The notes below the pieces were generated by a model. That model made no database searches and was not told the origin of the DNA. It saw only the letters and a list, made by a program, of their open reading frames with translations. Source: Muribaculaceae bacterium (lineage in GTDB: Bacteria; Bacteroidota; Bacteroidia; Bacteroidales; Muribaculaceae). From it: DNA of 64,000 nt. Of the stretch, positions 18,003-29,157 are shown piece after piece. The position numbers were made by a program, and so were the translations under genes. Every line of letters begins with the position of its first letter. Position 1 is the first letter of the stretch. Location of the stretch: NCBI GenBank assembly GCA_016292745.1, contig JAEDFO010000003.1:1-64000 (forward strand), read 5' to 3'.

Positions 18003-18081
18003 GACACAAAAATAATAAAAAAAGCGTTGACACCACAACAGATGCCAACGCATATAATTGATTTATTCAAAAAAGAGTCAA

Positions 18082-19362
18082 TTAATAGGCAAACATCGGA
18101 TATTCAACCATGATTGAGTTAACCTTTTCGCGAACAGCCTTGATAACGGCATCGTTTTCAGGATTCGAGAGTACAGTGTCGATCATTTCAACGATTTCGC
18201 CCATCAGTTCCTCCTTGGCACCACGAGTGGTGATAGCAGGAGTGCCCAGACGGATACCTGAAGTCTGGAAAGGTGAACGAGAATCGAACGGAACCATATT
18301 CTTGTTAGCAGTGATATCGGAAGCCACAAGCACTTTCTCGGCCACTTTACCTGTCAGGTTAGGGAACTTGGTACGCAAGTCGACAAGAATGCAATGGTTG
18401 TCGGTACCACCCGAAACAATCTTATAGCCCTTGTCGATAAGAGCCTGGGCCATAACCTTAGCATTCTTTACCACCTGAGTCTGATATTCCTTGAATTCAG
18501 GCTGCAGAGCTTCGCCGAATGCCACTGCTTTGGCTGCAATAACATGCTCAAGCGGACCGCCCTGCACACCCGGGAAAACAGCCGAATCGATAAGCGACGA
18601 CATCTTGCGGATTTCTCCCTTGTTGTTGGTCTTGCCGAATGGATTGTCGAAATCCTCGCCCATCATGATTACACCGCCACGAGGACCGCGCAGAGTTTTG
18701 TGGGTAGTTGTTGTAACAATGTGGGCATACTTCACGGGATTATCGAGCAATCCAGCAGCAATGATGCCGGCCGGATGAGCCATATCGAACATGAATATAG
18801 CACCTACCTCATCGGCAATCTTGCGGATACGGGCATAATCCCATTCGCGGGAATAAGCACTTGCTCCGCCGACAATCAATTTCGGACGCTCGCGACGGGC
18901 TACTTCCTCCATCTGGTCGTAATCGATAAGATTTGTATCGGCCGTAACATTATATTCAACTGCATTAAACACCAAGCCAGAGAAGTTCACCGGTGAACCG
19001 TGCGAAAGGTGACCGCCATGCGACAAGTTGAGGCCCATGAATGTATCGCCCGGCTTGAGCACCGACATAAACACAGCCATGTTGGCCTGCGCACCAGAGT
19101 GCGGTTGCACATTGGCATACTTTGCACCAAAAAGGCGTTTCAAACGGTCGATGGCAAGATTTTCGGCCTCGTCCACCACTTCACAACCGCCATAATAGCG
19201 GTGAGCGGGATAACCCTCTGCATATTTGTTGGTAAGACACGAGCCCATTGCACGCATCACCTGGTCGCTTACAAAGTTCTCAGAGGCAATTAGTTCAATT
19301 CCTTTCTTCTGGCGCTGATGTTCGCGCTCGATAATGTCGAAAATCTGATTGTCGTTCTGCAT
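18082..19362 (-). CDS. glyA: Serine hydroxymethyltransferase
   Basis: PLP enzyme interconverting serine and glycine while charging tetrahydrofolate. The 426-residue protein has [30 protein letters not shown], and the PLP lysine motif [14 protein letters not shown]. Length is standard. Start chosen at 19362 (MQNDNQIFD); the 18-codon extension upstream has no support. It follows the flavin reductase-like gene by 23 nt in a run beginning at pyrB. Confidence 0.97.
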   Translation of the reverse strand: MQNDNQIFDIIEREHQRQKKGIELIASENFVSDQVMRAMGSCLTNKYAEGYPAHRYYGGCEVVDEAENLAIDRLKRLFGAKYANVQPHSGAQANMAVFMSVLKPGDTFMGLNLSHGGHLSHGSPVNFSGLVFNAVEYNVTADTNLIDYDQMEEVARRERPKLIVGGASAYSREWDYARIRKIADEVGAIFMFDMAHPAGIIAAGLLDNPVKYAHIVTTTTHKTLRGPRGGVIMMGEDFDNPFGKTNNKGEIRKMSSLIDSAVFPGVQGGPLEHVIAAKAVAFGEALQPEFKEYQTQVVKNAKVMAQALIDKGYKIVSGGTDNHCILVDLRTKFPNLTGKVAEKVLVASDITANKNMVPFDSRSPFQTSGIRLGTPAITTRGAKEELMGEIVEMIDTVLSNPENDAVIKAVREKVNSIMVEYPMFAY

Positions 19363-19385
19363 ATTATTGTTGATTATTTGATTGT

Positions 19386-19958
19386 TTATTTTATTGGTTT
19401 CTTTCGCACGCTCCACCCGAAATGGCCAATGTAATCGCCCATCTTGTAATACTTTCCGTGGTTATACACCAACATCCGGGCTTGGTCGAGATTGAAAGCA
19501 CCGGACTCGGGGTCAATGTAGCGGTCGTCGGCTATTACATTTACCACGTCGGCTATAAACATATGGTGAGTACCCAGCTCGAGCACTTCGCGCACCTTGC
19601 ATTCAATTGAAAGTGGCGATTGCTCAATATACGGCGATGCTACTTTCTGTCCGGCCACAGCAGTAAGCCCCATTGCCTCGAATTTGTTGACATCGGCGCC
19701 CGACTTCACTCCGCACCAGTCGGTGGCACGTGCAAGGTCCTCGGTGGTGAGATTTATGGTGAATTCGCCGTTGCGCTTTATTATGTCGTAACTGTGGCGG
19801 CTTGGGCGCACCGAGATATAGCACATCGGCGGGTCGGTGCATATCGTGCCGGTCCAGCTCACAGTAAACACATTATACTCCGATGCATCCTTTCCACAGC
19901 TCACAAGCACTGCGGGCAAGGGATAAATCATTGTTCCGGGTTTCCAGCTCTGCTTCAT
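19386..19958 (-). CDS. Flavin reductase-like domain protein
   Basis: A 190-residue split-barrel FMN-binding protein. The family signatures are the start [16 protein letters not shown], the [26 protein letters not shown] stretch (in two parts, residues about 29-54) and GEFTINL. Related proteins reduce flavins or act as small NAD(P)H oxidoreductases; the substrate cannot be told from sequence. No membrane or signal segment. It lies 18 nt after pyrI and 23 nt before glyA in the same transcript. Confidence 0.82.
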   Translation of the reverse strand: MKQSWKPGTMIYPLPAVLVSCGKDASEYNVFTVSWTGTICTDPPMCYISVRPSRHSYDIIKRNGEFTINLTTEDLARATDWCGVKSGADVNKFEAMGLTAVAGQKVASPYIEQSPLSIECKVREVLELGTHHMFIADVVNVIADDRYIDPESGAFNLDQARMLVYNHGKYYKMGDYIGHFGWSVRKKPIK

Positions 19959-19976
19959 TAATAAAGTGGAGTTAGT

Positions 19977-20438
19977 TTATTTCAAAGTAATATCGGCTGC
20001 CTCAATCTTTTTGCCACAGTAGTGGCACTGCAGGAGCAAGTTAGTGCGGTTGAGCACATGGAAACGTGTGGCCATTGGCTCGTTGTTGCTTATGCACTTA
20101 GGATTGTTGCATTTTACGATGTCGGTGAGTTCATCGGGAAGAGTAACACAATGCTTGTCGACAATCTCGAAATTGCGGATTACGTTGATTTTAACATTAG
20201 GGGCAATCACGGCAATGCGATTGAGTGTCGACTCAGGGAAAAATACATTGGCCACCTTTATTATGCCCTTCTTTCCCATTCGCTTGCTGTCGAGGTTATT
20301 TCCGATAGTCACACTGCTTTCGAGGCATTGGATGCCAAGCAGATTCACCACCTTAAACAATGCCTTGGGTGGAATATGGTCGATAACAGTACCGTTTTCA
20401 AGAGCGGCAACGGCAAGTTCTTTCTTATTGCTGTTCAT
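19977..20438 (-). CDS. pyrI: Aspartate carbamoyltransferase regulatory subunit
   Basis: Allosteric nucleotide-binding partner of PyrB. The 153-residue protein has an N-terminal ATP/CTP-binding domain with LAVAALENGTVIDHIP and a C-terminal zinc domain whose four cysteines are CNNPKC and CHYC. All four ligands are present, so it should assemble with the catalytic trimers. It starts 7 nt after pyrB. Confidence 0.96.
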   Translation of the reverse strand: MNSNKKELAVAALENGTVIDHIPPKALFKVVNLLGIQCLESSVTIGNNLDSKRMGKKGIIKVANVFFPESTLNRIAVIAPNVKINVIRNFEIVDKHCVTLPDELTDIVKCNNPKCISNNEPMATRFHVLNRTNLLLQCHYCGKKIEAADITLK

Positions 20439-20445
20439 AAATAGC

Positions 20446-21366
20446 TCACTTATCTAATTTAATGCCTAATACTTTACATATAATAGCCTGACGTGCATAG
20501 AGGCCGTTCTTTGCTTGCTGGAAATAGTAAGCCTTCGGGTTTTCATCGCAGTCGTAAGCAATTTCGCTCACGCGTGGGAGCGGGTGCAGGATGCGCAGGT
20601 TGGGCTTGCTGCCGCTGAGCATCGAGTTACGCAGGGTGTAGACATTCTTCACACGCTCATACTCCATAAGGTCGGTGAAGCGTTCGCGCTGCACACGGGT
20701 CATATACAGGATATCGGTGTTGTTGATAACCTCTTCCGAGAAGTCGTGCGTCTCAACATATTTAATGCCGTGCTCGTTGCAATAATCCTTGTACTCATCG
20801 GGCATGCGAAGTTCGTCGCAAGCCACGAAAACGAATGTCGGATTAAAGAAACGCATTGCCTGTATAAGCGAGTGAACGGTACGGCCATACTTCAGGTCGC
20901 CAACAAGAGTGATTGTGAGGTTCTCGAGAGTGCCCTGCGTCTTGTAGATTGAATACAAGTCGAGCATGGTCTGCGAAGGATGTTGGTTGGCACCGTCACC
21001 GGCATTGACAATGGACACCGGTGATATCTCCGACGCATACTGGGCCGCACCCTCAAGGTAGTGGCGCATAATGATGCAGTCGGCATAGTTGCTAACCATC
21101 ATTATAGTGTCCTTCAACGATTCACCTTTCGATGAACTTGTGGTATTTGCATCAGAGAATCCGATAATACGGCCACCGAGCCGGTTGACGGCTGTCTCAA
21201 AACTCAGACGTGTGCGGGTCGATGGTTCGAAGAACAAAGTGGCAAGCACCCTACCCTCGAGGATTCGCTGATTCGGATTGCTTTCGAAGTACGAGGCATC
21301 ATCGAGCAACGAAAGTATCTCCTCCTTAGTTAATTCAGAAATTGAAACAAAACTCTTATTTTCCAT
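20446..21366 (-). CDS. pyrB: Aspartate carbamoyltransferase catalytic subunit
   Basis: Commits carbamoyl phosphate and aspartate to pyrimidine synthesis. The 306-residue protein has the carbamoyl-phosphate motif [13 protein letters not shown] (about 46-58), the GEST-loop residues [22 protein letters not shown] and the aspartate-site HPLPR. All active-site signatures are intact. First coding gene after a 210-nt leader from the promoter at 21583-21611. Confidence 0.97.
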   Translation of the reverse strand: MENKSFVSISELTKEEILSLLDDASYFESNPNQRILEGRVLATLFFEPSTRTRLSFETAVNRLGGRIIGFSDANTTSSSKGESLKDTIMMVSNYADCIIMRHYLEGAAQYASEISPVSIVNAGDGANQHPSQTMLDLYSIYKTQGTLENLTITLVGDLKYGRTVHSLIQAMRFFNPTFVFVACDELRMPDEYKDYCNEHGIKYVETHDFSEEVINNTDILYMTRVQRERFTDLMEYERVKNVYTLRNSMLSGSKPNLRILHPLPRVSEIAYDCDENPKAYYFQQAKNGLYARQAIICKVLGIKLDK

Positions 21367-21467
21367 AATTTGACAGGATTACCTAATCAGAAAATTTCAG
21401 TATGCATTGAACTATTACAGGGCATATGGAAATGAAAAGAGCCAACCATGACAATGAGAAAAGTCAA

Positions 21468-21572
21468 TCAGTCGGCCCAAATATCAACATCAAACAATCT
21501 ACGCTGCTCGTCGGGAAACGAATGCCGGCGATTATCAGACGTAACATTGATATGTGTGATTACGCATTCCAT
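21468..21572 (-). CDS. Candidate 34-codon leader ORF before pyrB
   Basis: First ATG of the predicted pyrB transcript, about 5-10 nt after the expected transcription start, opening a 34-codon frame (begins MECVITHINV, ends DVDIWAD). There is no visible ribosome-binding site, and no family is recognised. It could be a leader peptide coupling translation to pyrimidine supply or simply a chance frame. Kept because of its position. Confidence 0.25.
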   Translation of the reverse strand: MECVITHINVTSDNRRHSFPDEQRRLFDVDIWAD

Positions 21573-21582
21573 ACTTATATTG

Positions 21583-21611
21583 CAAAGTTACCTTTTTTTT
21601 CAATAATCAAA
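21583..21611 (-). promoter_or_regulatory. pyrB operon promoter
   Basis: On the - strand TTTG (21608-21611), 17-nt spacer, TAACTTTG (21583-21590), matching the Bacteroidetes two-box promoter with a slightly short spacer. It predicts a pyrB leader of about 210 nt, long enough for regulation. I see no strong terminator hairpin in that leader. Confidence 0.6.
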
Positions 21612-21654
21612 GCCGTAAGCAACAAAATAATTGCAAAAAAAACGTCGGTAATTA

Positions 21655-24600
21655 TTATCGGGCGAGCGATATGTTGAGCGAGATGCCGAAATTGCTATTG
21701 GTGGTTGGATACGACGATGTGGCTACAATCGGGGTGTTGATTTGATGGTCGAAGAATGCACCGACAGTAACGAGCTTGCTCATCACATAGTTAGCGGTGA
21801 AATTAATCGAGAGGGTGCGTGTTCCGCTGGTTGGCTGGGCTGTGTTGGTTTCGATACGGCGAATGAGAGCACGGTTGTTCGACAGAGTAAAGTCGAGATT
21901 CATGGTCAAGTCGTTGCTTATGCCCTGTTGCGAACCACGCATCTTCAAGATAGTGTTGAAATTAGCAATCTTGTATCCACCACCAATGACAAACGATTTC
22001 TGCGAAGCCTCAACGAGCTGACCTGCAGAGGTGTTAAGTGTAAGGGTTCGGCTGTCGCGGTATTCGATGTTGGCTGTGATGTTATTGTTCATGGTCACAT
22101 TCACACCAAGCAGCGGAGCAAACTTTTCGGTTATCGATACCGACGAAATGTTGTATGGCGATGAGGGAATCGGACGCTGAGTGAGTTCGTCGAGAATAAA
22201 GCCACGGTCGTTGCCAATCGACACCCATTGCTGATACGACGTGAACGAGCCCACCGAGTAGGTACACTGATAGGCATGCGTCAAGGTAATAGTCTTGAAG
22301 AGTTTCTTCAAGGCGGGTATACGGATAAGGCCGTCGTACGACACGCGCCAGTTAGGTCGCATTGCCGACAGTCCGGGGAATGGGTCGAGAGTAACCTTCT
22401 GTACATCCTGCCCGGAATATGCAGCAACAAATGCCGGAATAAGCACGTCGCTGCTCATATTGTTGACGGTTCCTACAGCATCGGGGTCGAAACTCTGGCC
22501 GGCATACACGGTATTCTTCAAGAATCCAGTTTCGGGATATGTGGTTCCGGAATACTGCGAGACGAGACGCCCCGAGACGGTTTCAATGTTGCCGAGGAAC
22601 TTGTCGAAGGTTGAGCTTGCGTAGCCATCAGCTGCCGATGAGCCCTTGAATGCCGACGAGAATGCCCAGTGGGTCTTAGTGTACGAACCGCCATAGATTG
22701 TAGGCATATCGGCATACATAAACTGAATTTGCGAGGTTCGGTTATCGGTGCGGTTCGATGTCAAGGTTATCTTAAGACCGGAAATAGGCTCCAGATTAAG
22801 TTCAAAATTCATTTCCTGGGTTCGGGACGAAACAGCCGGCGATGTCTGGGTCTCGTCGCACTTGAGCCAGCCGCGTTCCTTGGCTTTCTGTATATACGAT
22901 TCATCCTCAAATCCAAAAGCAAAGCCCAGACCGGGCGCCATGGCGTCGTAATGGGAGCTTTGGCCAAAGATATCGCCAATGGTTGGCTCAAACTGCGGCA
23001 GTGTGAGCGACTTGGTGTTGCGCCAACGGAACGAGAAGTTGCGGGGCATCATGGCAAAGCGCAATGTGTACTGCGCCACTTCGTCCCAGAATTTCTTTTC
23101 CTCCTTTATCACCTCAGTGATAGTGAATTTGAGGCTTTTCTTTCCACGGGTGAGCACCTCCACGCTGTTGTCGTCGACTGGTTTGGTCTTGATGGCAAAC
23201 GGTTTACCGTCGGTGGTAGTAGCTACCACTTTTATCTTCTTTACGTTAAGATTATGCTTAATCACAATCGATGTGTCCTCTTTCAGGGCAAACGTACGGG
23301 TGAACTTCTTGGCCTTGGTGCGACGCTCCTCTCGCTTGTTTGCACTGAAGCGCTGGTTAATCTGGCGAAGATACTTCGACTGGTTGAACAATGTCTCAAA
23401 GTTAACCTTTGCATCGGCGTTCCATGTGGATTGACTTGTGATGGTGTTACCCTCTTCCACTTCGTCTATTACCGCACCCTTATCCCACTTGTAGATAGCG
23501 TTGTACGATACATTTCCGGTTATGAAGCTCAGCACCGGAATTTTGCTGAACGGAGCCTTGTAGCTGGCAGTAAAATTCTGGTTGTAGGCCCATGGAGTGC
23601 CAAGATTCTTTATGCTCTGCCAAATTGAGTCGCGCCAGTTTTTGTAAAGGTCGGGGAAAAGTTTCTTGTTGACAGCGCCAACCGGCTCTTCGATGTGCGA
23701 CGTAGTATTGCTGTTGAACGACATCGACAACTGCTTAGTAAAGTTCCATGTAATGTTGAACTGACGGTCCCAAATGAAGTTCTTGCTCACCGAAACAGGC
23801 AGCTGCATGTTAACATCGATTTCACTGCGGGTTTGCTGCTCGTAGTAGTAACGCGAAATGTTGGTATAGAATCCAATCGAGTTTGGGAGCCAACGGAAAT
23901 CCCATTCACGGATAAACTTCAGGTTCTTCGACTTGCTCTTGATGAACTTGAACGGAGTGAACGGCTTCAGATATGGCGAATACTGATACTGAAAACTGCC
24001 GCGATAGTCGCTCGTGTTCTCATACGCATTTGTGGGGTCGTTGAAACGCTGTTTGTTCGATGAGTAGTTAAAGGTAAAGTTGGCAGGGTCCCAAGGCATC
24101 GGGTTTTTGCTCTGGATGTCGAACTTCAATCCCGATATGCTGAAGCTCTCGATAGTGCGCTGTTCGAGGGCATATGCCTTAATAGAGTCGCGCTGGGCGT
24201 CGTTGGCACATGCATCGAGGGCATCGTTGAGCTCTATATCCTGGTCGAGAGGATTATATTGAGGAGTTACGGTTTCCTTCGACACCGAATAGTATATTGG
24301 TGCCTTGAGTTTCACCTTTTCAGGCAAAAGACGACCAAGGTCGGCCTGGATTGCAAAATTATATTTCTCGAGGTCGTCGGTACGGCGGTTGGTAAGGCTT
24401 TGGTCAACCGAACCGAAGCCAACGGTTTCCTTGTGAGCACCAACATTAATGGTAGCCATGTCACTCAATGACAGATTCAAGTTTCCTTTGGCAGCCCAAC
24501 CGCCACGCTCATTGAAGTCGGTAACCTTAAGTTCGTTAACCCAAACCGTACCGTCGCAGCTAACACTCGATTTGTTTCGCACACCGATAAGAATTACGCG

Positions 24601-27600
24601 CACATCGCTCAACGACGGATTACCCACCACTGTTATCTTGTTGGCCTGATGCTCGGGGTCGTAACCTGTGAAGAGCGTTGTATATGTAACTCCGCTGTCG
24701 GCACGCTTGGCGGCGTTGCGTTCGGTCTTGAGATTAGTGAATACACTCAATTCACAATCAAGCATATTCTCAGCAGGCCACACCAGATACTGGTCGGTGG
24801 TGCTGTAGGTACTGTACTTGCCGGCAGGAGTCACCTTCAACGGTATCTCATATTCATAATAGTTCTGCTTCACGTCGCTACCCAGACGCACAAACACCGC
24901 CAGGTCGCCGTCCTTAAGGCCATAGGCATTGTCAATCAGCGCCTCAGCGTGGTTAAACATCTGCAGACGCTTATAAAGGCGAAGGTCGAGCTGAGTGTTC
25001 TTGTACACAGCACGCGCATCACCAGCCTTGAGATCGGTGAGTTTCAACGACATTGATTGCTCGTTGAGCTGGGTAACCTGCGCTTGACCCGAATCGATAA
25101 TTCGGTTAACGCCCGGAGGAAGCACATAGTTAACTGGAAGAGTACCGGAGTTCTCCTCGATATTCACTGCACTCACATCAAGACGTCCTTCGGCTGGCAC
25201 GTCGGCGCGTTGGTTCAAGTTATATTCATATGGACGCCATTCTCCACGCACGAGTTGGAAATCGGCAAAGCGCAGGTGGGTGGTCTGACGGAAATTAGTC
25301 ATGAACATACGCATGAAGCGGATGGTTGTGAAATCGTTTATCGAACCCACAATCTTTTCATACTCCTTCAACGGAATCTTGAACTGATACCAAGTCATCT
25401 CCTTCTTGTCGCCGTTGCGTAAGGGCACCGTTTGCTGTTGGATATCAGTTATATAATTCTTGCCCACGACAAGATCCTCGGGACGAATCGACACCTTATA
25501 CTGGAAGTAACGCTCATACTCATTGAGGGTGTTATCGTTGTTGATGTCCTCTACATCCGGAGTGCTGCGCGACGACTGATAGCGGCCATCGGTATTGCCG
25601 TCAGTGGAGCGAGAGTTGCCCTCGGTGCCATTGTAGTGCTTGTAGCGTTCAAGAATCGACAGACGCTGTTCGTCGAAGTCATTGCCACGATAATAATGGT
25701 AGTTATCAGCCGCCGGGTCGTTGAACGCCGAGAACGGGTCAGTTTCCATATTTGCCACAGCCTCGGGCGACAACTTGCGACGCAATGCATCGATATAATC
25801 TTTATACGAGCTGAATTGATACTCATCGTCGTTAGACAATCCATCGAGGCCCACATCTTGACGCTCGCGAGCACCTTCCGAGGTATCGAAAGCATACGAC
25901 AGCGACGACTGCTTCGATACACGGCCCCAAACAGTCTCAACCACATTCGAGAAATCGTCGTTAATCGGCAATCCGTTTTCATACGACTTCATGCCATCCT
26001 TGAGTATGTCCTCGCTAACCTCGCCGAGATTGAAATACAGGTCACCACCCTCGGTATAGTGATTCTCCATGTCGAGGAACGGGCTGAGAAGCCAGAACTG
26101 TATATACTCAATGTTCGACTGTTCAAAGTTCGGGTTGTCCATCTTGCGCATTATGCCACCCCACCGACGTTCGGGGAACAGGAGCCGGCCATCGTCGGCA
26201 ATGTTATCAACATCGAGGTTATATGGACCTCGCTCTTCAGGATAGAACGAGAGGTTGAGAGTCTGAATTGTCGACGATTCACCGTAATTGATTTCCTTTG
26301 CGGGATAAATTTCGCGCGAAGTGATTTCACGGACATAAGGGTCCGACTGCTGGTCAAGGTCGTTACGTAAATAGCCGGGAGCGGTCGATGAATTCTTCTG
26401 TGTGAACATACGATCGATATAGTACCATGCCAGAAGAGCACGGTTATAGCCATAGCGAACGTCGTTGCTATAGTTCGATTCGGGGAACAGTGCGCCACCC
26501 CCCTGTTCGTAGGGAGTGGATGCAAGGAACCAGGAATAAGGCGAACGGAGGTCGACACCGGTCTGGGTAGTCTCGAAATCGTCGATATACGAGCTTCCAC
26601 GGTTTGTGCCTGTCTTTTGTTTGTGCGGCATAATGTGTGCAAACTCGGCATTCAGGCTCACCGTCGACGGAGCAGTGGCATTAACGGTAGGTATCTTGTT
26701 AAGCAGGTTAGTGAGCCACATAAACTGGTTATTATACGACAAGTTAAGGCCCCAAATGGTGTTGTTTACCGATTCCTGCCCGATAGCGACCTTCTCAGTT
26801 ATTGACTTTTCGGAGAAGTGCATCACAGTAGCACCAAGATTAAAATGCTTATTGAATTCGTAGTTCAAGTCGAGGCCGAGCAACGTCTTGCGCTGTGTGC
26901 TGAACATGGACTGGTTCTCAAGGGTTACGTTGACACTCGTACCGGCATCGATTATGCTTTGGTTGAGGATAGTAACGATACCCATGTTATAGTCGACGGT
27001 ATAGTCGCTGTTCTCAACCAAAGTTACGCCTCCGGCAGTAACTACAACCGAACCACGGGGCACATTCATGGCATTAAGCCTGATTTGTGAACCCGACGAC
27101 GACTGGTATTCGCCCTCAAGCACAAATTTGTTCTTGTCCTGCATCTGACGGGCTACGGTAAGTGTTGAATCGTACAATTCCTTGAACACATATTTCTTAG
27201 CCTCGTTAGGGTCAGTAATTTTCGATTCCAAGTGGGAGCCAAAAGGTTCGGCAACGGTGAATATTATTCGGCCGGTGGACGATTGCACCGTGTAGCCTTC
27301 AACATAATCGAAGAAACCATCGCTGTTGGTGTTGTTGTTGCTGTCGATACGGTCGAGATTCATCACCTGCAGAAGAGTCTTGTCGTTAAGACCTGCCACG
27401 GGGAGATAGTTGATTTCTGTGCCCGTTGTGTCGCTCAGATACTTGATATTGAGTTTAAACTTGGTTTTCTGCACTTGATATGCACCAAGCGAATACACGT
27501 TTTTCATCATAAGTCGCCACATAGGGAGTTTCGGCGAAGCAGTGGTCGACTTCAGCATCTTAAGAAACAGCGACTGGCTAGTCTGCGAAATATCGCCCGA

Positions 27601-29091
27601 GAACTCACCCACCTGATATGTGTTGCCGCGATAGGTGTATTGGTAGGCTACGGCAAGCACTTCGTCGGCATTAAGCGCCGTTTTCAGCGAAATATAACCA
27701 AGCGTGGAGTTAAGTGTATACTCACTCGAGGTGAGCAGACGCGCGCTTTCCACCTTTTCGTAGTCACGACCACCATTGATTCCATATGCCGACAGCGGCT
27801 CAAGAACCTGGGTAACCGCGCTGATGTTGCGGGCATCGGGGTAATCGGTTTTTATTTCGTTTAGAAGGCTGTTCGAACTGTTCGACGGGTTGTCGTACTG
27901 CATGTTTGGAGTCCAGTGGTCGGAGGCAAGATACTTGTTTTCGCCAAGGTCCATGAAACCCACAAAATTTCGGCTTTCGTTGAAGTTGCTTCGCTTGTTG
28001 GTAATCCAAACCTCGATGCGGGTGATGTTAATACCCGAGTTAACGATAGGCAGATTGGCAAGCCACTTGTCGTAATTTTCGCGAAAGAAATGCGAGAGGA
28101 AAAAGTGCCGGTTCTGGTCGTAGTTGTCGCTGCTGATTGAGAACGATGTGGTCTGGGCACCGCCCTTGGTGTTGACCGACTGGGTTTCACTGTTCTGCTG
28201 CGACACAAGTGCCGTTGCTGTGAGTTTACCGAACTGAAGCTTCGTTTTTATACCGAACAGCGCAGTACTACCTTTGATGAGCGACGAGCCGGTGGTCATA
28301 CTCACATTACCGGCTTCTATCTCCTTGATTATTTCGTCCTCTTTACCGGCGTATTGAAGTTTAAGGTTCTTTGAGTCGAAGTCGAAGGTGGCATCGGTGT
28401 TATATGTCATGTCGAACTTCATCTTGTCGCCCACCGAAGCCGCAATGGTGGCTTGTATTTTCTGGTCGAAATCGAAATAGGTTCGACGACGCGAATTAAC
28501 CGGCATCGATGGGTTGTCGGTTTTGTTGGATTTTATACCCATATTGAGCGCCACCGAGCCCGATGTCTTCAATTGCACACCTCCAGGGCCAAACACCTTC
28601 TCGAGCGGGCCAAGGGCAAAATTCATGTCGAGGAAATTAAACTCCTTCTTGCCCTTCTTCTCAAATTCCTCGGCATTCTTCTGCCGATAGTATTCAATCA
28701 TCGACTTTCTGAGGGCCACATCGTTGTATTCGTCGGCCGAGAGGAGGAACGGCGAAGCTATCTCCATGTCGCCAAGCTTGGTGCGGATGGTATAGAAACC
28801 CGTTGCAGGGTCATACTCGGCCTCAGTCTTGATGTTTTGAGGGGTCTTCAGGTCGATAGCACGCTCCGAAGGTTCGGTAATGTCCTCAAACGACTGCGGC
28901 ACGGTGGGCTGAACATCATATTGCATATTAAGCGAATCAGATGGAGCCGGCTTAGGAATGCCATATGGAGGCGGTGCCTGAAGTGTTGAATTGATATATT
29001 GGGCATAGGCAATAAAAGAGCCAACAGAATACAACAGTATTCCGCCGACTGCAGCTATCAACAACCATTTTCTATTACCCTTTTTACTCAT
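21655..29091 (-). CDS. sprA: Cell-surface protein SprA/Sov, type IX secretion translocon
   Basis: The giant outer-membrane barrel that forms the export channel of the type IX secretion system; needed for gliding in Flavobacterium (SprA) and gingipain export in Porphyromonas (Sov). The 2478-residue product has an N-terminal hydrophobic signal/anchor (about 10-30), an early conserved block around FFDFDQKIQATIAASVGDKM (about residues 205-225), many alternating beta strands and a C-terminal strand ending ISLNISLAR. Length matches family members. The reading frame is unbroken. It starts 66 nt after ruvA. Its presence agrees with the sorting domains on the two subtilases in the window. Confidence 0.93.
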   Translation of the reverse strand: MSKKGNRKWLLIAAVGGILLYSVGSFIAYAQYINSTLQAPPPYGIPKPAPSDSLNMQYDVQPTVPQSFEDITEPSERAIDLKTPQNIKTEAEYDPATGFYTIRTKLGDMEIASPFLLSADEYNDVALRKSMIEYYRQKNAEEFEKKGKKEFNFLDMNFALGPLEKVFGPGGVQLKTSGSVALNMGIKSNKTDNPSMPVNSRRRTYFDFDQKIQATIAASVGDKMKFDMTYNTDATFDFDSKNLKLQYAGKEDEIIKEIEAGNVSMTTGSSLIKGSTALFGIKTKLQFGKLTATALVSQQNSETQSVNTKGGAQTTSFSISSDNYDQNRHFFLSHFFRENYDKWLANLPIVNSGINITRIEVWITNKRSNFNESRNFVGFMDLGENKYLASDHWTPNMQYDNPSNSSNSLLNEIKTDYPDARNISAVTQVLEPLSAYGINGGRDYEKVESARLLTSSEYTLNSTLGYISLKTALNADEVLAVAYQYTYRGNTYQVGEFSGDISQTSQSLFLKMLKSTTASPKLPMWRLMMKNVYSLGAYQVQKTKFKLNIKYLSDTTGTEINYLPVAGLNDKTLLQVMNLDRIDSNNNTNSDGFFDYVEGYTVQSSTGRIIFTVAEPFGSHLESKITDPNEAKKYVFKELYDSTLTVARQMQDKNKFVLEGEYQSSSGSQIRLNAMNVPRGSVVVTAGGVTLVENSDYTVDYNMGIVTILNQSIIDAGTSVNVTLENQSMFSTQRKTLLGLDLNYEFNKHFNLGATVMHFSEKSITEKVAIGQESVNNTIWGLNLSYNNQFMWLTNLLNKIPTVNATAPSTVSLNAEFAHIMPHKQKTGTNRGSSYIDDFETTQTGVDLRSPYSWFLASTPYEQGGGALFPESNYSNDVRYGYNRALLAWYYIDRMFTQKNSSTAPGYLRNDLDQQSDPYVREITSREIYPAKEINYGESSTIQTLNLSFYPEERGPYNLDVDNIADDGRLLFPERRWGGIMRKMDNPNFEQSNIEYIQFWLLSPFLDMENHYTEGGDLYFNLGEVSEDILKDGMKSYENGLPINDDFSNVVETVWGRVSKQSSLSYAFDTSEGARERQDVGLDGLSNDDEYQFSSYKDYIDALRRKLSPEAVANMETDPFSAFNDPAADNYHYYRGNDFDEQRLSILERYKHYNGTEGNSRSTDGNTDGRYQSSRSTPDVEDINNDNTLNEYERYFQYKVSIRPEDLVVGKNYITDIQQQTVPLRNGDKKEMTWYQFKIPLKEYEKIVGSINDFTTIRFMRMFMTNFRQTTHLRFADFQLVRGEWRPYEYNLNQRADVPAEGRLDVSAVNIEENSGTLPVNYVLPPGVNRIIDSGQAQVTQLNEQSMSLKLTDLKAGDARAVYKNTQLDLRLYKRLQMFNHAEALIDNAYGLKDGDLAVFVRLGSDVKQNYYEYEIPLKVTPAGKYSTYSTTDQYLVWPAENMLDCELSVFTNLKTERNAAKRADSGVTYTTLFTGYDPEHQANKITVVGNPSLSDVRVILIGVRNKSSVSCDGTVWVNELKVTDFNERGGWAAKGNLNLSLSDMATINVGAHKETVGFGSVDQSLTNRRTDDLEKYNFAIQADLGRLLPEKVKLKAPIYYSVSKETVTPQYNPLDQDIELNDALDACANDAQRDSIKAYALEQRTIESFSISGLKFDIQSKNPMPWDPANFTFNYSSNKQRFNDPTNAYENTSDYRGSFQYQYSPYLKPFTPFKFIKSKSKNLKFIREWDFRWLPNSIGFYTNISRYYYEQQTRSEIDVNMQLPVSVSKNFIWDRQFNITWNFTKQLSMSFNSNTTSHIEEPVGAVNKKLFPDLYKNWRDSIWQSIKNLGTPWAYNQNFTASYKAPFSKIPVLSFITGNVSYNAIYKWDKGAVIDEVEEGNTITSQSTWNADAKVNFETLFNQSKYLRQINQRFSANKREERRTKAKKFTRTFALKEDTSIVIKHNLNVKKIKVVATTTDGKPFAIKTKPVDDNSVEVLTRGKKSLKFTITEVIKEEKKFWDEVAQYTLRFAMMPRNFSFRWRNTKSLTLPQFEPTIGDIFGQSSHYDAMAPGLGFAFGFEDESYIQKAKERGWLKCDETQTSPAVSSRTQEMNFELNLEPISGLKITLTSNRTDNRTSQIQFMYADMPTIYGGSYTKTHWAFSSAFKGSSAADGYASSTFDKFLGNIETVSGRLVSQYSGTTYPETGFLKNTVYAGQSFDPDAVGTVNNMSSDVLIPAFVAAYSGQDVQKVTLDPFPGLSAMRPNWRVSYDGLIRIPALKKLFKTITLTHAYQCTYSVGSFTSYQQWVSIGNDRGFILDELTQRPIPSSPYNISSVSITEKFAPLLGVNVTMNNNITANIEYRDSRTLTLNTSAGQLVEASQKSFVIGGGYKIANFNTILKMRGSQQGISNDLTMNLDFTLSNNRALIRRIETNTAQPTSGTRTLSINFTANYVMSKLVTVGAFFDHQINTPIVATSSYPTTNSNFGISLNISLAR

Positions 29092-29157
29092 TCGTCAATA
29101 ATGACACTTGCCACGCACTTGCGACATTGCTTGTGCACAGCATCGCGCCTTCGACGG

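Noticed and set aside
22669-26370. Long + strand frames opposite sprA (for example 319 and 312 codons)
   Set aside because: Antisense shadows of a GC-biased long gene; no motifs, signals or ribosome sites.
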